Notes: generated by a model from the sequence alone, not told the origin. A stretch of 64,000 bases of DNA from Alteromonadaceae bacterium Bs31 (GCA_900177435.1 FXAI01000001.1:104039-168038); one strand, 5' to 3'. Positions 34,888 through 45,612 are shown, numbered from the stretch's first letter. Translations and numbers: made by a program.

Positions 34888-35913
34888 ATGCGTGTATTAG
34901 GTATAGAAACATCTTGTGATGAAACGGGTGTTGCTGTCTACGATAGTGATGCCGGTTTATTGGGACATGAGCTTTATAGTCAAATAAAGCTCCATGCAGA
35001 GTATGGTGGAGTGGTACCGGAGTTGGCTTCGCGTGACCATGTTCGCAAATTAATCCCCTTGATTGATGAAATATTACTCCGTACGAACTCCAAAAATAAA
35101 ATTGACGCAGTGGCCTATACCTGTGGCCCAGGTTTAATTGGCGCTTTGCTGGTAGGGAGCTGCATAGGGCGCTCTCTCGCATTTGCCTGGGGCGTTCCGG
35201 CTATTGGTGTTCATCATATGGAGGGCCACCTACTAGCGCCCTTACTGGAAGAGAACCCTCCCGCATTTCCATTTGTTGCGCTGTTGGTGAGTGGCGGCCA
35301 TACACAGTTGGTGGAAGTAAAAGGCATTGGGCATTATCGCATGCTTGGCGAATCTCTTGATGATGCCGCGGGAGAAGCTTTCGACAAAGCCGCAAAGATG
35401 ATGGATCTGGATTACCCTGGCGGGCCGCATATTGCAAAACTGGCCGAACGCGGAACACCTGGTCGATTTGTTTTTCCGCGGCCCATGACAGATAGGCCCG
35501 GCCTGGACTTTAGTTTTAGTGGCTTGAAAACCTATACATTAAATACTGTTGCTAAGCATGCTGGGGAGGATGGTCTGCCCGACGATCAATGCTGTGCCGA
35601 TATCGCCCATGCCTTCCAGGAAGCCGTGGTTGATACCCTAAGTATAAAATGCCGCAGGGCTCTTGAGCAATGTGGTATGAATAGCTTGATTATTGCCGGG
35701 GGCGTATCTGCCAATACCCGTTTGCGTGAAAAACTGGAACACGCTTTAAAGAAAATAAATAGCCAGGTTTTTTATGCTCGTCATGAATTTTGTACCGATA
35801 ACGGAGCGATGATTGCCTACGCTGGTTGCCAAAGACTATTGGCCGGTGAGCAGCAGGGGCTTTCTGTTGATGTTTTTCCCCGTTGGCCTCTTGACTCTCT
35901 GGGAGCTCTTTGA
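34888..35913 (+). CDS. tsaD: tRNA N6-adenosine threonylcarbamoyltransferase TsaD
   Basis: The 341-residue protein transfers threonylcarbamoyl to A37 of ANN-decoding tRNAs. It shows [14 protein letters not shown] at the N-terminus, [13 protein letters not shown] (HxxxH iron/zinc site), [11 protein letters not shown], and the ASKHA nucleotide-binding segments [19 protein letters not shown] and [12 protein letters not shown]. It is normally divergent from rpsU; here ldhA and lctP have been inserted between them. Its stop overlaps the folB start (TGATG). Confidence 0.96.
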   Translation: MRVLGIETSCDETGVAVYDSDAGLLGHELYSQIKLHAEYGGVVPELASRDHVRKLIPLIDEILLRTNSKNKIDAVAYTCGPGLIGALLVGSCIGRSLAFAWGVPAIGVHHMEGHLLAPLLEENPPAFPFVALLVSGGHTQLVEVKGIGHYRMLGESLDDAAGEAFDKAAKMMDLDYPGGPHIAKLAERGTPGRFVFPRPMTDRPGLDFSFSGLKTYTLNTVAKHAGEDGLPDDQCCADIAHAFQEAVVDTLSIKCRRALEQCGMNSLIIAGGVSANTRLREKLEHALKKINSQVFYARHEFCTDNGAMIAYAGCQRLLAGEQQGLSVDVFPRWPLDSLGAL

Positions 35914-36272
35914 TGGATATTGTTTTTATAAATGACCTGCGTATAAATACCATTATTGGTATTTTCGATTGGGAAAGGGAGGTCAAGCAGACTGTCAGTC
36001 TGGATTTGGAAATGGCTCATGATATAAGGAAGGCCGCAGAGAGCGATGATATTCAATACGCTTTGGACTATAAAAAAGTTGCCAAACGGTTAATCGAGTT
36101 TGTTGGCCAATCTGAGTTTTTACTGGTTGAGACTATGGCTGAAAAACTTGCTACCATTATTATGACTGAGTTTGGTGTTTGTTGGCTTCGCTTAAGTGTT
36201 AGCAAGCCCGGTGCTCTTCGCGGTGCAAGGGATGTTGGCATTAGAATTGAGCGTGGGAATAAAAATGCCTGA
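35913..36272 (+). CDS. folB: Dihydroneopterin aldolase
   Basis: The 119-residue protein belongs to the FolB tunnelling fold: IFINDLRINTIIGIFDWEREVKQ (given with small variations), YALDYKKVAKRLIEFV and VSKPGALRGARDVGIRIER. It converts dihydroneopterin to 6-hydroxymethyl-dihydropterin and glycolaldehyde in folate synthesis. The catalytic lysine is in SKPGAL. The start ATG overlaps the tsaD stop by 1 nt, and its end overlaps folK by 8 nt, so tsaD-folB-folK are co-translated. Confidence 0.93.
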   Translation: MDIVFINDLRINTIIGIFDWEREVKQTVSLDLEMAHDIRKAAESDDIQYALDYKKVAKRLIEFVGQSEFLLVETMAEKLATIIMTEFGVCWLRLSVSKPGALRGARDVGIRIERGNKNA

Positions 36273-36753
36273 AGTACTCTTGAGTATCGGTAGTAATATT
36301 CATAGAGAAGTTCATATTCGTTCTTGCATGCGAGTATTGGAGAGCGAATTTGGCAGGTTGGACGTTTCACCCGTCTACGAAAGTGAATCAGTGGGCTTTG
36401 ATGGAGAAAACTTTTTTAACCTGGTGGTAAGCATCGAAACATCTTTAGGGGTAGCCAGCTTGTCGAGCAAATTACGGGAGATAGAGAATACTCATGGCCG
36501 TGATAGATCCAGCCCAAAATTCAGTGCGAGAACACTGGATATCGATATTCTTACTTATGGTGAAAAATATGGCATGCTTGATGGCGTTGAGTTGCCCCGC
36601 GCTGAAATATTAAAAAATGCATTTGTGCTTAAGCCCCTTGCAGATTTAAGGCCAGATTGTTATTACCCTGGCTCGGCTAATTCCTATAAGCTACTTTGGG
36701 ATAGTTTTTCTGATAAATCACAGAAATTATGGCTCGCAGATATCGAACTATAG
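36265..36753 (+). CDS. folK: 6-hydroxymethyl-7,8-dihydropterin pyrophosphokinase
   Basis: The 162-residue enzyme shows the HPPK signatures LLSIGSNIHREVHI (N-terminal), YESESVGFDGENFFNLVVSIET and the DLDIDILTYG-like motif TLDIDILTYG that binds Mg-ATP, followed by ELPRAEILKNAFVLKPLADL. It pyrophosphorylates the FolB product. It starts inside the end of folB and ends about 220 nt before a membrane protein gene. Confidence 0.94.
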   Translation: MPEVLLSIGSNIHREVHIRSCMRVLESEFGRLDVSPVYESESVGFDGENFFNLVVSIETSLGVASLSSKLREIENTHGRDRSSPKFSARTLDIDILTYGEKYGMLDGVELPRAEILKNAFVLKPLADLRPDCYYPGSANSYKLLWDSFSDKSQKLWLADIEL

Positions 36754-36976
36754 TTTGCGCTAAATGACGAACGCTTCGTGTTATTCTCTCGTCCCCCTCT
36801 TTGATAGTGAAGCTGGTTATTTAGCGCCGGCTCTCTTATCTGTAGACCGTCTAATAAGCTGCTGGTTTTAGTGGCAGTTTCTCTATACCTTTAATCCAGA
36901 GAGTTGATTTTCTCGTATATTTAGCTGTGCGCCCTGCTGGGCGCTTAGCGTTGAGATGCAACTACAAGAGGCGATT

Positions 36977-37531
36977 ATGAAAAGGTACTACTATTTAAGT
37001 AATGATCTGTACGACTTGGAAAGAGCTGCTTCCGATTTACACGAGGCGGGGGTTTCCGATTTACAAATACACGTGCTTAGTCAGCAAGATGCGGAGCTGG
37101 AAAAGAGACACTTGCATGAGGTGCACCCCTTTGCTAAACGCGCACTCTTTCAGGCTGGCATACTCGGCGCTGCTATAGGGCTGGTGCTGGCTGCTATGGC
37201 ATTGATGTTGGGTGTTGCTTTTGCTGCTTCAAGCGCCGTCGATTGGCTTCCCTTTGGCGTATTGGCGTTTGTTCTCTTTGCGTTTTCCACCTGGGAGGGT
37301 GGTTTTTATGGTATTCAAGTGAGTAGCAAGGAATATCTGCGTTTTAAAGAAATGCTATCTTCAGGTCATCATGTGCTGATGGTCGATGTCGATAGGGAGA
37401 GCAGAGATAGAGTGCAGCACGTTCTCGCCTATCATCAAGGTTTAATTGAAGCTGGCGAAGGCGTTGCGCGGCCTGGGTGGCTGATAGCATCGCAAAAGAA
37501 TTTGCAGGCCTTTGTGAAGGCAATGCCATAA
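36977..37531 (+). CDS. Membrane protein of unknown function
   Basis: The 184-residue protein starts with KRYYYLSNDLYDLERAASDLHEAGVSDLQIHVLSQQDAEL, a short alpha/beta domain similar to those that precede two-helix membrane anchors in stress-type proteins. Two adjacent transmembrane helices (about 58-80 and 86-106) follow. A cytoplasmic C-terminal region contains YGIQVSSKEYLRFKEMLSSGHHVLMVDVD. AAGAGG lies at good spacing before the ATG at 36977. I do not recognise a precise function. Confidence 0.75.
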   Translation: MKRYYYLSNDLYDLERAASDLHEAGVSDLQIHVLSQQDAELEKRHLHEVHPFAKRALFQAGILGAAIGLVLAAMALMLGVAFAASSAVDWLPFGVLAFVLFAFSTWEGGFYGIQVSSKEYLRFKEMLSSGHHVLMVDVDRESRDRVQHVLAYHQGLIEAGEGVARPGWLIASQKNLQAFVKAMP

Positions 37532-37587
37532 CGGCTTTAGTGTTAAAGTGAATTTTTTCGATATGGCCTAAGAGGAAGGAAGGTGGG

Positions 37588-38340
37588 TTATTGGCTCAGG
37601 CTGCGCCCCCCATCTACATTGAGGACCTGACCCGTTATGTAATTATCGGCTTGAGCCAGGAAAGCGACCGCCGCTGCAATGGCTTCTGCCCCCCCCAACT
37701 TTCTTAAGGGAATAGCATTTAGGAGTTCGGGGTTTTCTATCTGATTTCCCTCATCGTCCTCGGGCCACATTGCTGCTCCTGGTGCTACGCTATTCACTTT
37801 TATCTCTGGTGCAAGCTCTAGTGCAAGTGACTTGGTCATCATTACATTTGCTGCTTTTGCCATGCAATAAATCGTGTGATTTTTCATGGGGCGTTCGGCA
37901 TAGATGTCTGCAATGTTAATGATTGAGCCTTGCTGCTTTTTTAATTCACTTTGTAACGCCTGTGCAAGAAAAAGCGGTGCTTTAGTATTGCTGGCGAAAA
38001 GCTCATCCCATTGTTGCTCCGTAAACTGCCCGGGTGGGGTAGGGAAAAACGATGAGGCATTGTTTACCAGTAAATTACAGCCTGAAAAATGTTGAACAAC
38101 TGCATTAGCTAAGTGCTCAACGTCCGAGACGGAGTTTAAGCCTGCATGAAATACTGCGGTAGAATTAGCGCGCTGGGCATTGAGTGCGGCGGCCAGAGTT
38201 TTGGCGGCGTGCTCTGATTTATTGTAGTGCAGGGCGATGTTATAGCCATCACTGTGTAAGCGTTTGGCGATTACAGCACCTATTCGCCTGGCGCCACCGG
38301 TAACCAGGGCCACTTTAATGGGTTTGTCGTATTCGCTCAT
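37588..38340 (-). CDS. folM: Pteridine reductase / dihydromonapterin reductase (SDR)
   Basis: The 250-residue short-chain dehydrogenase has TGGARRIGAVIA, the TGGxxRxG variant typical of pteridine reductases rather than the usual TGxxxGxG. It has NNASSFFPTP, an active-site Tyr in YCMAKAANVMMTKSLALEL (YxxxK) and VNSVAPGAAMWPEDDE. Such enzymes reduce dihydrofolate, biopterin or monapterin. It lies near folB-folK, supporting a pterin role, and 2 nt before cca. Confidence 0.88.
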   Translation of the reverse strand: MSEYDKPIKVALVTGGARRIGAVIAKRLHSDGYNIALHYNKSEHAAKTLAAALNAQRANSTAVFHAGLNSVSDVEHLANAVVQHFSGCNLLVNNASSFFPTPPGQFTEQQWDELFASNTKAPLFLAQALQSELKKQQGSIINIADIYAERPMKNHTIYCMAKAANVMMTKSLALELAPEIKVNSVAPGAAMWPEDDEGNQIENPELLNAIPLRKLGGAEAIAAAVAFLAQADNYITGQVLNVDGGRSLSQ

Positions 38341-38342
38341 AT

Positions 38343-39572
38343 TTACTCTGAGTATTCTTGTTTAAGTTTGCCAAGTAGATTCAGGCGATGCTTCTGCAAC
38401 GCTTGTCCGAATGCGGCGCCTTGCAGCCCCTGTTGAATAAACATGGCTGAATCAACATCCTGCAGTAACTTTAGCGCCGTTGCCAGGTATTTGGCTTGTG
38501 GATATTCTCGCGTTTCGAAACCAGTTCTTCCCTGGGCGTCAGCCTGGCAACAAACACAGAATTGCGCAAAGCGTTCGGGGCGCCGGAAAGCGTCGAGCCT
38601 TTGCAGGGTATGTAACAGTTTTTTGGGTGTAAGCTCCAGCGCTCTATGGCTGTGTGTATGAAACTCGCCAACCATCAAAGCCAGTTCTTTGTGTTGGTTG
38701 GGCACACCGAGGCGTTGGCACAGGGCCTTGATAAGAGGAACTCCACTCTTTTCATGACCAATGTGTCGGGGGAGTTCATTTTGAGGCGTAAGGCCTTTTC
38801 CCAGGTCGTGAACTAAGGAGGCAAAACGAACGTCTGTGGATTCACTCAGTTCAGATGCACGGATCAAACTCATTAAACTGTGAACACCGGTATCGATTTC
38901 CGGGTGGTGTTTGGTTGGTTGAGGAACGCCAAACAAGGCATCCAATTCCGGCATCAGTCGCGCCAGAGCGCCGCAGTCTCTTAGGGCTTTAATAAAGACC
39001 TGAGGGGAGGGTTCTGCCAGGGCGCGAACAAATTCTTTCCAAACTCTCTCTGCTACCAGGTGGTCCACTTCGCCATTGGCGACCATCTCCCTCATCAGTT
39101 GCATGGTTTCGTCCGCGATAGTGAAATCCAAGCGGTGGTATCTCGCGGCAAACCGCGCTACACGCAGAATTCTTACCGGGTCCTCTTTAAAAGCGTCGGA
39201 TACGTGCCTTAGCTTTCGCTGCTCAAGGTCTTGTAAGCCTTGATAGGGGTCTATCAGCCCTCCCTGCTCATCCATGGCTATCGCATTGATGGTCAGGTCT
39301 CTGCGAAGTAAGTCTTGCTCAAGCGTAATATCCGGGTCGGTGCAAAACTCAAAACCAGTATAGCCTCTGCCGCTTTTACGCTCTTGTCTTGCCAGGGCGT
39401 ATTCTTCCTTAGTCTCTGGGTGAAGGAATACCGGAAAATCTTTTCCTACTGGCTGGTAGCCTGCTTCAAGCATTTGTTCCGGGCGTGCGCCAACAACAAC
39501 CCAGTCTCTATCTGGACAGGCTTGATTGAGAAGTTTGTCGCGAACGGCGCCGCCAACCAGAAATATTTCCAT
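38343..39572 (-). CDS. cca: Multifunctional CCA-adding tRNA nucleotidyltransferase
   Basis: The 409-residue protein has an N-terminal nucleotidyltransferase head: [13 protein letters not shown], the DRDWVVVG catalytic aspartates, and [15 protein letters not shown]. It has a [12 protein letters not shown] neck, and a C-terminal HD domain ([22 protein letters not shown]) with phosphatase/phosphodiesterase activity as in E. coli Cca. It adds or repairs the 3' CCA of tRNAs. The ATG at 39572 gives the standard N-terminus (MEIFLVGG). Confidence 0.95.
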   Translation of the reverse strand: MEIFLVGGAVRDKLLNQACPDRDWVVVGARPEQMLEAGYQPVGKDFPVFLHPETKEEYALARQERKSGRGYTGFEFCTDPDITLEQDLLRRDLTINAIAMDEQGGLIDPYQGLQDLEQRKLRHVSDAFKEDPVRILRVARFAARYHRLDFTIADETMQLMREMVANGEVDHLVAERVWKEFVRALAEPSPQVFIKALRDCGALARLMPELDALFGVPQPTKHHPEIDTGVHSLMSLIRASELSESTDVRFASLVHDLGKGLTPQNELPRHIGHEKSGVPLIKALCQRLGVPNQHKELALMVGEFHTHSHRALELTPKKLLHTLQRLDAFRRPERFAQFCVCCQADAQGRTGFETREYPQAKYLATALKLLQDVDSAMFIQQGLQGAAFGQALQKHRLNLLGKLKQEYSE

Positions 39573-39721
39573 TTTTTTACGAAGCACTGTTGACCAATAA
39601 CAAAATATATCGCACACTCTAAATCAGCTGCTGTTTTTTGACTAGATAAAGCGCTAGCAAATTCAGCAATTTTTTATACGGTTTACATTTTTAGAGTTTT
39701 AAATATGTCCTATATGGCACC

Positions 39722-39862
39722 GAAATCTATCGCGATCACCGCAGCACACACTGTGTGGTTCTTGCGTGGTCGATATTTCTGCGTGCCGGAAAGTTAAAGC
39801 TTAATTTAACATACTTATTCCACGAAGGCCGCAGCTTAAAAAACTGCGGCCTTCGTCGTTTT
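39722..39862 (+). promoter_or_regulatory. Riboswitch-like structured leader ending in a terminator, upstream of the DMT permease
   Basis: The 300-nt gap before the permease contains three consecutive structures. A long hairpin (about 39722-39779) has GAAAT...ATTTC at its base, a CGATCACcGCA helix against TGCGTGGTCG with one bulge and two or so G-U pairs, and a CACAC-ACT-GTGTG tip. A GTTAAA/TTTAAC stem follows (39793-39810). Then comes a 13-bp terminator stem ACGAAGGCCGCAG / CTGCGGCCTTCGT (39822-39834 and 39844-39856), followed by CGTTTT. The gene starts 55 nt later with GGGGAGGG. This is the layout of an attenuating riboswitch or, alternatively, a short independent RNA. It does not match a class I can name; the promoter is uncertain. 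Confidence 0.55.
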
Positions 39863-39916
39863 GGGTGTAAATAAATTTATTAATCCCGCTATTACAAGGA
39901 CGGGGAGGGTAGAGCT

Positions 39917-40897
39917 ATGCCTGTTATTTTTGCATACCTGTTTGTCATATTTATATGGGCGACAACACCACTGGCTATTCATTGGAGCAATAGCAGTTTG
40001 AACTTTATAGCGGCGGTAAGCCTGAGAATGGTATTGGCACTTGCGGTATGTGGTGTCTTAATGCTGATTTTCAAGTTACCACTGATTAAAAAGCGCAGCG
40101 ACTGGATGGCGTTTTTAGCTGGAATGGTTGGTCTCTACCCAAACATGTTATTGGTCTATTGGTCTGCACAATATATTTCCTCAGGGATGATGGCGATTAT
40201 TCTGGGTATCTACCCTTTTGCGGTTGGTTTGTTTTCTCTACTGTTTTTAAGGGAAAGCGTATTCAATCCCTTGCGGATTGCAGCTGTTTGCCTTGCTATC
40301 GCCGGGTTAGCGATTATTCATATTGAGCAAATGTCGGCGGAAAGTGATGCGATATATGGAGTTATGGGAATGATAGTGTCTTCATTTCTGTTTGCATTGA
40401 GCACTGTTTGGGTAAAGGCAATTGGAAGCGGGATTAACCCTCTGCGTCAATCAACTGGGGTATTGCTGCTGGCTGTGCCCGCTTTTTCCATTACCTGGTT
40501 TATTTTAGATGGAGAAATGCCACAGTTTATTGATGCGAGATCAATGATCGGTGTGAGCTACTTATCTATTGCCGGTACGGTAGTTGGTCATACGCTATTT
40601 TTTTATGTACTAAGAAACTGCTCCATGATGGCGGTATCCGTAATACCCTTGATTACGCCAGTGATGGCGCTGTCGATAGGAGGCGTTTTTGCGGGAGAGG
40701 GGGTTACTGCCCTTACTGTACTTGGCAGTATCGTGGTTCTTTTTGCTTTGGCTTTGTATCAAGGGGTGCATACTGCTTTGTCTAAGTTGCTAAGACGTGG
40801 CAGTAAAAAGGCGGCTCAGTGCTTAAACCCCATGCCTCAGTTAAAGCGAAAAGTGAGCTTTTTATCCAGCCTTGTTATTGGACAGTGGAACGGATAA
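39917..40897 (+). CDS. EamA/DMT-superfamily permease
   Basis: The 326-residue protein has ten predicted transmembrane helices in two EamA repeats: IFIWATTPLAIHWSNSSLNF, SAQYISSGMMAIILGIYPFAVGLFSLLFL in the first half and SYLSIAGTVVGHTLFFYVLRNCSMMAVSVIPLITPVMAL in the second. It likely exports or imports amino acids, nucleosides or other metabolites; the substrate is unknown. It has a strong GGGGAGGG ribosome-binding site and a riboswitch-like leader. Its last 36 nt overlap the end of the convergent spoVR gene. Confidence 0.9.
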   Translation: MPVIFAYLFVIFIWATTPLAIHWSNSSLNFIAAVSLRMVLALAVCGVLMLIFKLPLIKKRSDWMAFLAGMVGLYPNMLLVYWSAQYISSGMMAIILGIYPFAVGLFSLLFLRESVFNPLRIAAVCLAIAGLAIIHIEQMSAESDAIYGVMGMIVSSFLFALSTVWVKAIGSGINPLRQSTGVLLLAVPAFSITWFILDGEMPQFIDARSMIGVSYLSIAGTVVGHTLFFYVLRNCSMMAVSVIPLITPVMALSIGGVFAGEGVTALTVLGSIVVLFALALYQGVHTALSKLLRRGSKKAAQCLNPMPQLKRKVSFLSSLVIGQWNG

Positions 40898-42397
40898 GTC
40901 CGGGCAGTGAAATTCCTGCTTCACATGCTCGTCTTCTATGGAATATAGGTGAACGTCAAAACCCCACAGCCGATGAACGTGCCTTAACACTTCATTGGCT
41001 GTTTTCTCATCCAGTGGTTTGCGCTCAAATCGGTAATGGTGCAGTGTCAGCGAGCGGTCTCCACGTAAATCTACATTAAACACCTGAATATTCGGTTCGC
41101 GGTTGCCAAGATTATATTGTGCAGAGAGGGTTTCCCGTACAGTTTTAAAGCCTGGCTCGTCGTGAATGGACATTACCTCTATATCGTCTTTTCTATCATC
41201 ATCCAGGATAGTGAACAGCTTGAGGTCACGCATTAACTTGGGTGATAGAAATTGCAGTATAAAGCTTTCATCCTTGAAATTTCGCATAGCGAAATCGAGG
41301 GTTTTTTGCCAGTCTGAGCCGGCAATATCCGGGAACCAGTCTCGGTCTTCTGCTGTGGGATGTTCGCAGATGCGCCTAATATCGGTCATCATATGAAAGC
41401 CCAGGGTATAGGGGTTGATGCCCGAGAAATAAGGACTGTTATATGGAGGCTGATAAATTACGCTGGAGTGGGACTGCATAAACTCCATCATAAACCCCTC
41501 TGTTACCAAGCCCCGGTCATACATCGTGTTGAGAATAAAGTGGTGCCAGTAGCAGGCCCAGCCCTCATTCATGACTTGTGTCTGCCGCTGTGGATAGAAG
41601 TATTGTGCGATCTTTCGGACAATACGAATCACTTCTCGCTGCCAGGGCTCCAGCAATGGGGCGTTTTTTTCGAAAAAATAAAGCAGATTTTCTTGCGGCT
41701 CGGACGGAAAGCGAGGTGCAGTGCACTCCTCATTGGCCTTCTCGCCGGCGGGGATTGTTCGCCAAAGGTCGTTGACTTGTTTCTGCAGGTATTCTTCTCG
41801 CTCTCGCTGTTTCTCACTTTCTTCGTGGGTTGAGAGTGGGTAGGGTCGTTTATACCGATCAACCCCATAGTTCATAATGGCGTGACAGGAGTCGAGTATT
41901 TCTTCGACGGCTCCTACACCGTGCCTTTCTTCACATCGGGCAATGTAGTTTTTTGCGAATACAAGGTAGTCGATGATCGAGGTTGCATCTGTCCATGCGC
42001 GAAATAAATAATTGCCTTTAAAAAAAGAGTTGTGACCATAGCATGCATGGGCAATGACCAGCGCCTGCATCATCATGCTATTTTCTTCCATCAAGTAGGC
42101 TATGCAGGGGTTTGAGTTAATCACAATCTCATAGGCCAAACCCATTTGTCCGCGCTTATAGGACTGCTCCACACTTAAAAACTGCTTGCCATAGGACCAG
42201 TGGTTGTAGCCTAGCGGCATGCCCACGGAGGCGTAGGCATCCATCATTTGTTCAGAGCTGATGATTTCAATTTGATTGGGATAGGTGTCCAAGCCAAATT
42301 CCTGGGCGATAACTCCAATTGCTTGGTCATATTCCCTGATCAGGTTAAAGTCCCAATCGGATGTGGTGGATAGAGGTTCTGCCGCGCGCTCGCTCAT
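40862..42397 (-). CDS. spoVR: SpoVR family protein (YcgB)
   Basis: The 511-residue cytoplasmic protein has the conserved SpoVR segments SYGKQFLSVEQSYKRGQMGLAYEIVINSNPCIAYLMEENSMMMQALVIAHACYGHNSFFKGNYLF (in pieces), NEGWACYWHHFI and PYTLGFHMMTDIRRICEHPT. In enterobacteria it belongs to the YeaG-YeaH-YcgB set linked to stationary phase and starvation. It is the third gene of that operon, 4 nt after yeaH. Function is unknown at the biochemical level. Confidence 0.93.
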   Translation of the reverse strand: MSERAAEPLSTTSDWDFNLIREYDQAIGVIAQEFGLDTYPNQIEIISSEQMMDAYASVGMPLGYNHWSYGKQFLSVEQSYKRGQMGLAYEIVINSNPCIAYLMEENSMMMQALVIAHACYGHNSFFKGNYLFRAWTDATSIIDYLVFAKNYIARCEERHGVGAVEEILDSCHAIMNYGVDRYKRPYPLSTHEESEKQREREEYLQKQVNDLWRTIPAGEKANEECTAPRFPSEPQENLLYFFEKNAPLLEPWQREVIRIVRKIAQYFYPQRQTQVMNEGWACYWHHFILNTMYDRGLVTEGFMMEFMQSHSSVIYQPPYNSPYFSGINPYTLGFHMMTDIRRICEHPTAEDRDWFPDIAGSDWQKTLDFAMRNFKDESFILQFLSPKLMRDLKLFTILDDDRKDDIEVMSIHDEPGFKTVRETLSAQYNLGNREPNIQVFNVDLRGDRSLTLHHYRFERKPLDEKTANEVLRHVHRLWGFDVHLYSIEDEHVKQEFHCPDLSVPLSNNKAG

Positions 42398-42401
42398 AAG
42401 A

Positions 42402-43676
42402 TTAAACTGTTTTTTTCTGAAATAGTTGCCGGAAGACGGGATAAATGTCCCCTACGTTCGACAATTGCTTCATGGCGAAAGTGTGGGGGAAGTCTGACAT
42501 GACTTGTTCATAGGCATGCCAAAGGGCTTGATGTTCTCGACTTGTAATTTCGATATAAGAAAAATATTGAAGTTTTGGCAGTAGCTTTTCTGTAAGCAGC
42601 TTGTAGCATACCTCGGAGTCGTCATTCCAGTTGTCGCCATCTGAGGCCTGAGCGCCGTATATATTCCACTCGCCGGCGGGGTAGCGGGTTTGCAGTACAT
42701 CATCCATAAGCTTTAGGGCACTGGAAACAATGGTGCCGCCGGTTTCGCGGCTGTAAAAAAACTCCTGCTCGTCGACTTCCTTAGCACTGGTGTGATGGCG
42801 AATAAATACTACCTCGGTTTTTTCGTAATTGCGCTGCAAAAATAAATAGAGCAGTAGGAAAAAACGCTTGGCTAGATCTTTAGTTGCCTGATCCATTGAG
42901 CCCGACACATCCATGAGGCAGAACATCACTGCTTTGGATGTAGGTATCGGGTGTTTTACATGGAGGTTGTACTTCAGGTCGAAATCATCGAGCCAGGGAA
43001 TACGGTGAATTTTTGCTCGTAGTACTTTGGCTTCCTCTTCAAGTGCAAGGAGTTTGTTATCTTCGGCTTTACCGCCAGCCTTTCTCAAGCTTTCCAGCTG
43101 CTCCTCGATTTCAGCGAGCCGGCGACGCTTTTTAGCGGTAAGCGCAATGCGTCGTGAATTGGCAGAACGCAGTGAGCGGATTATATTAACCTTGCCGGGC
43201 GAGCCCTCGTTACTGATACCTGCTCGGCGAAGTTCGAATTCCTCATTACCTGAGAGCTGACGCTTTACCAGATTGGGTAGGGCCAGGTCTTCAAACAGGA
43301 AATTTAAAAACTCCTCCTGGGAAATTTGAAAGACGAAATCATCTTCGCCTTCTCCCTGGTCGCTGGCGCCAGAACCGGAACCGCCACCTCCTCCACCGCC
43401 TTCTGGTCGTGGGATATGATCCCCACTTACGAATTGATCGTTTCCTGGGAGGACTCGGGTATTTTTGCCGCCATCTCCGTGATGGAATATGGGCTCGCTA
43501 ATATCACGGCTGGGGATGCTGATATTTTCCCCGCTTTCTACGTCTGTTATGGAGCGTTTGTCTACCGCATCAGAAACCGCTTTTTTTATATGCTTACGGT
43601 AGCGCCGCAAGAAGCGCTGGCGGTTCACCATGCTTTTTTTCTTGGAGTTTAAGCGTCGATCTATAACGTAGCTCAA
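42402..43676 (-). CDS. yeaH: YeaH/YhbH family protein (DUF444), TTG start
   Basis: The 424-residue protein has the family N-terminus (L/M)[21 protein letters not shown] and a C-terminal VWA-like domain with [29 protein letters not shown] (MIDAS DVSGS). A glycine-rich loop ([10 protein letters not shown]) is at about 90-100. No ATG lies at the expected start; the TTG at 43674-43676 gives the family N-terminus and has AGAGGA about 9-10 nt before it, inside the end of prkA. The longer frame from 43763 overlaps prkA and is rejected. It probably partners the PrkA kinase. Confidence 0.9.
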   Translation of the reverse strand: MSYVIDRRLNSKKKSMVNRQRFLRRYRKHIKKAVSDAVDKRSITDVESGENISIPSRDISEPIFHHGDGGKNTRVLPGNDQFVSGDHIPRPEGGGGGGGSGSGASDQGEGEDDFVFQISQEEFLNFLFEDLALPNLVKRQLSGNEEFELRRAGISNEGSPGKVNIIRSLRSANSRRIALTAKKRRRLAEIEEQLESLRKAGGKAEDNKLLALEEEAKVLRAKIHRIPWLDDFDLKYNLHVKHPIPTSKAVMFCLMDVSGSMDQATKDLAKRFFLLLYLFLQRNYEKTEVVFIRHHTSAKEVDEQEFFYSRETGGTIVSSALKLMDDVLQTRYPAGEWNIYGAQASDGDNWNDDSEVCYKLLTEKLLPKLQYFSYIEITSREHQALWHAYEQVMSDFPHTFAMKQLSNVGDIYPVFRQLFQKKTV

Positions 43677-43689
43677 GCTTTGTATTCCT

Positions 43690-45612
43690 CTATTGCGACT
43701 TTCTAACGCGCAAATACCATTCGGAAAGCAAACGAACCTGCTTCTCTGTGTAACCCCGTTCAACCATTCTTGCTACAAAATCCTGATGCTTTTTCTTGTC
43801 GTCTGCAGAAGATTTTGTATTGAAAGAAATAACAGGAAGAAGATCTTCTGTATTGGAGAACATTTTTTTCTCAATTACTGTTCGCAGTTTTTCATAGCTG
43901 CTCCACGCAGGATTTCTACCGGAGTTATTGGCTCTGGCACGCAGTACAAAATTGACGATCTCGTTTCGGAAATCTTTAGGATTGCTGATGCCAGCGGGTT
44001 TTTCGATTTTCTCGAGCTCTTCATTTAGTGCGGATCGGTTTAAAATTTCTCCTGTTTCTGGGTCTCTATACTCCTGATCCTGAATCCAGAAGTCGGCATA
44101 CGTAACGTAGCGGTCAAAAATATTCTGCCCATACTCCGCATAGGATTCCAAATAAGCGGTTTGAATTTCCTTGCCAATAAACTCCACATAACGAGGGGCG
44201 AGAAACTCTTTAATAAAGGATAAGTACCTGTCGCGGATCTCTTCGGGGAACTGTTCCTGCTCTATTTGTTGTTCGAGTACATAAAGCAGGTGGACAGGGT
44301 TCGCGGCTATTTCTGTTGGGTCGAAGTTAAATACTTTTGACAATATTTTGAAGGCAAAGCGTGTTGATAGGCCGTTCATACCTTCATCCACCCCAGCGGC
44401 GTCTTTATATTCCTGTAACGATTTGGCTTTCGGGTCTGTATCTTTTAAGTTTTGGCCGTCGTAAATACGCATTTTTGAAAAGCTGCTGGAATTTTCTGGC
44501 TCTTTCAGACGAGACAGTACGGTAAACTGAGCCAGCATTTTTAAGGTGTCTGGTGCGCAAGGTGATTGAGAAAGAGAGCTGTTCTGAAGTAGCTTTTCGT
44601 AGATGTGCACTTCTTCGGAGAGGCGCAGGCAATAAGGGACTTTGACAATATATACCCTGTCAATAAAGGCTTCGTTGTTTTTGTTGTTTTTAAAGGTTTG
44701 CCATTCTGCTTCGTTAGAGTGAGCAAGTACTATTCCATCAAAAGGTATTGCGCCTAATCCTTCTGTGCTGTTGTAGTTGCCCTCTTGCGTCGCCGTTAGT
44801 AGCGGGTGAAGCACCTTGATGGGTGCTTTAAACATCTCTACAAATTCCATAATACCCTGGTTCGAGCGACAGAGGCCGCCGGAAAAACTATAGGCATCGG
44901 GGTCGTTTTGGGGGAAATCTTCCAGCTTGCGGATGTCAACCTTACCTACCAGTGAGGAAATATCCTGATTGTTTTCGTCACCAGGTTCAGTTTTGGACAC
45001 TGCAACTTGGTCCAATACTGAGGGATACATTTTTACTACCTTGAATTTGCTGATGTCGCCACCGTACTCGTGTAGACGTTTTACCGCCCATGGAGACATA
45101 ATATTTTTGATATAGCGCCTGGGTATTCCGTAGTCCTCTTCCAGAATATGAGCATCTTCTTCGGGGTCGAATAAGCCAAGCGGGCTTTCGTATACGGGGG
45201 AGTCTTTCAAGCAGTAAATGGCTTGTTTTTCCACCAGGGCTTTAAGGCGTTCTGCTAGCGATGATTTGCCGCCACCAACAGGGCCGAGCAAATAAAGGAT
45301 TTGTTTTTTCTCCTCCAGACCTTGTGCAGCATGTTTGAAGAACGCTACTATTTGAGAAATGGCTTCTTCCATGCCATAGAATTCTTCAAAAGCTTTATAG
45401 CGTTTAATAACCTTGTTAGAAAAAATTCTGCTGAAACGTGGATCTTTAGATGTGTCGACCAGTTCTGGTTCACCGATCGCTGAAAGTATTCGTTCTGCTG
45501 CGCTTGAGTAAACAGACTTGTCTTTTTTGCAGAGTTCAAGATATTCCTGAATGCTGAGCTCTTCTTCTTTTGTGGCGTCGTAGCGTTCTCGGTAGTGATT
45601 AAAGATTGTCAT
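43690..45612 (-). CDS. prkA: PrkA family serine protein kinase (YeaG)
   Basis: The 640-residue protein has an AAA-type N-terminal domain with P-loop [17 protein letters not shown] (about residue 110) and a C-terminal PrkA kinase-like domain ([25 protein letters not shown](V)[21 protein letters not shown]). GGAGG is placed just before the ATG. It heads the prkA-yeaH-spoVR operon, which responds to nutrient stress through RpoS/NtrC-type regulation in enterics. The long 5' region (640 nt) suggests complex control. Confidence 0.95.
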   Translation of the reverse strand: MTIFNHYRERYDATKEEELSIQEYLELCKKDKSVYSSAAERILSAIGEPELVDTSKDPRFSRIFSNKVIKRYKAFEEFYGMEEAISQIVAFFKHAAQGLEEKKQILYLLGPVGGGKSSLAERLKALVEKQAIYCLKDSPVYESPLGLFDPEEDAHILEEDYGIPRRYIKNIMSPWAVKRLHEYGGDISKFKVVKMYPSVLDQVAVSKTEPGDENNQDISSLVGKVDIRKLEDFPQNDPDAYSFSGGLCRSNQGIMEFVEMFKAPIKVLHPLLTATQEGNYNSTEGLGAIPFDGIVLAHSNEAEWQTFKNNKNNEAFIDRVYIVKVPYCLRLSEEVHIYEKLLQNSSLSQSPCAPDTLKMLAQFTVLSRLKEPENSSSFSKMRIYDGQNLKDTDPKAKSLQEYKDAAGVDEGMNGLSTRFAFKILSKVFNFDPTEIAANPVHLLYVLEQQIEQEQFPEEIRDRYLSFIKEFLAPRYVEFIGKEIQTAYLESYAEYGQNIFDRYVTYADFWIQDQEYRDPETGEILNRSALNEELEKIEKPAGISNPKDFRNEIVNFVLRARANNSGRNPAWSSYEKLRTVIEKKMFSNTEDLLPVISFNTKSSADDKKKHQDFVARMVERGYTEKQVRLLSEWYLRVRKSQ

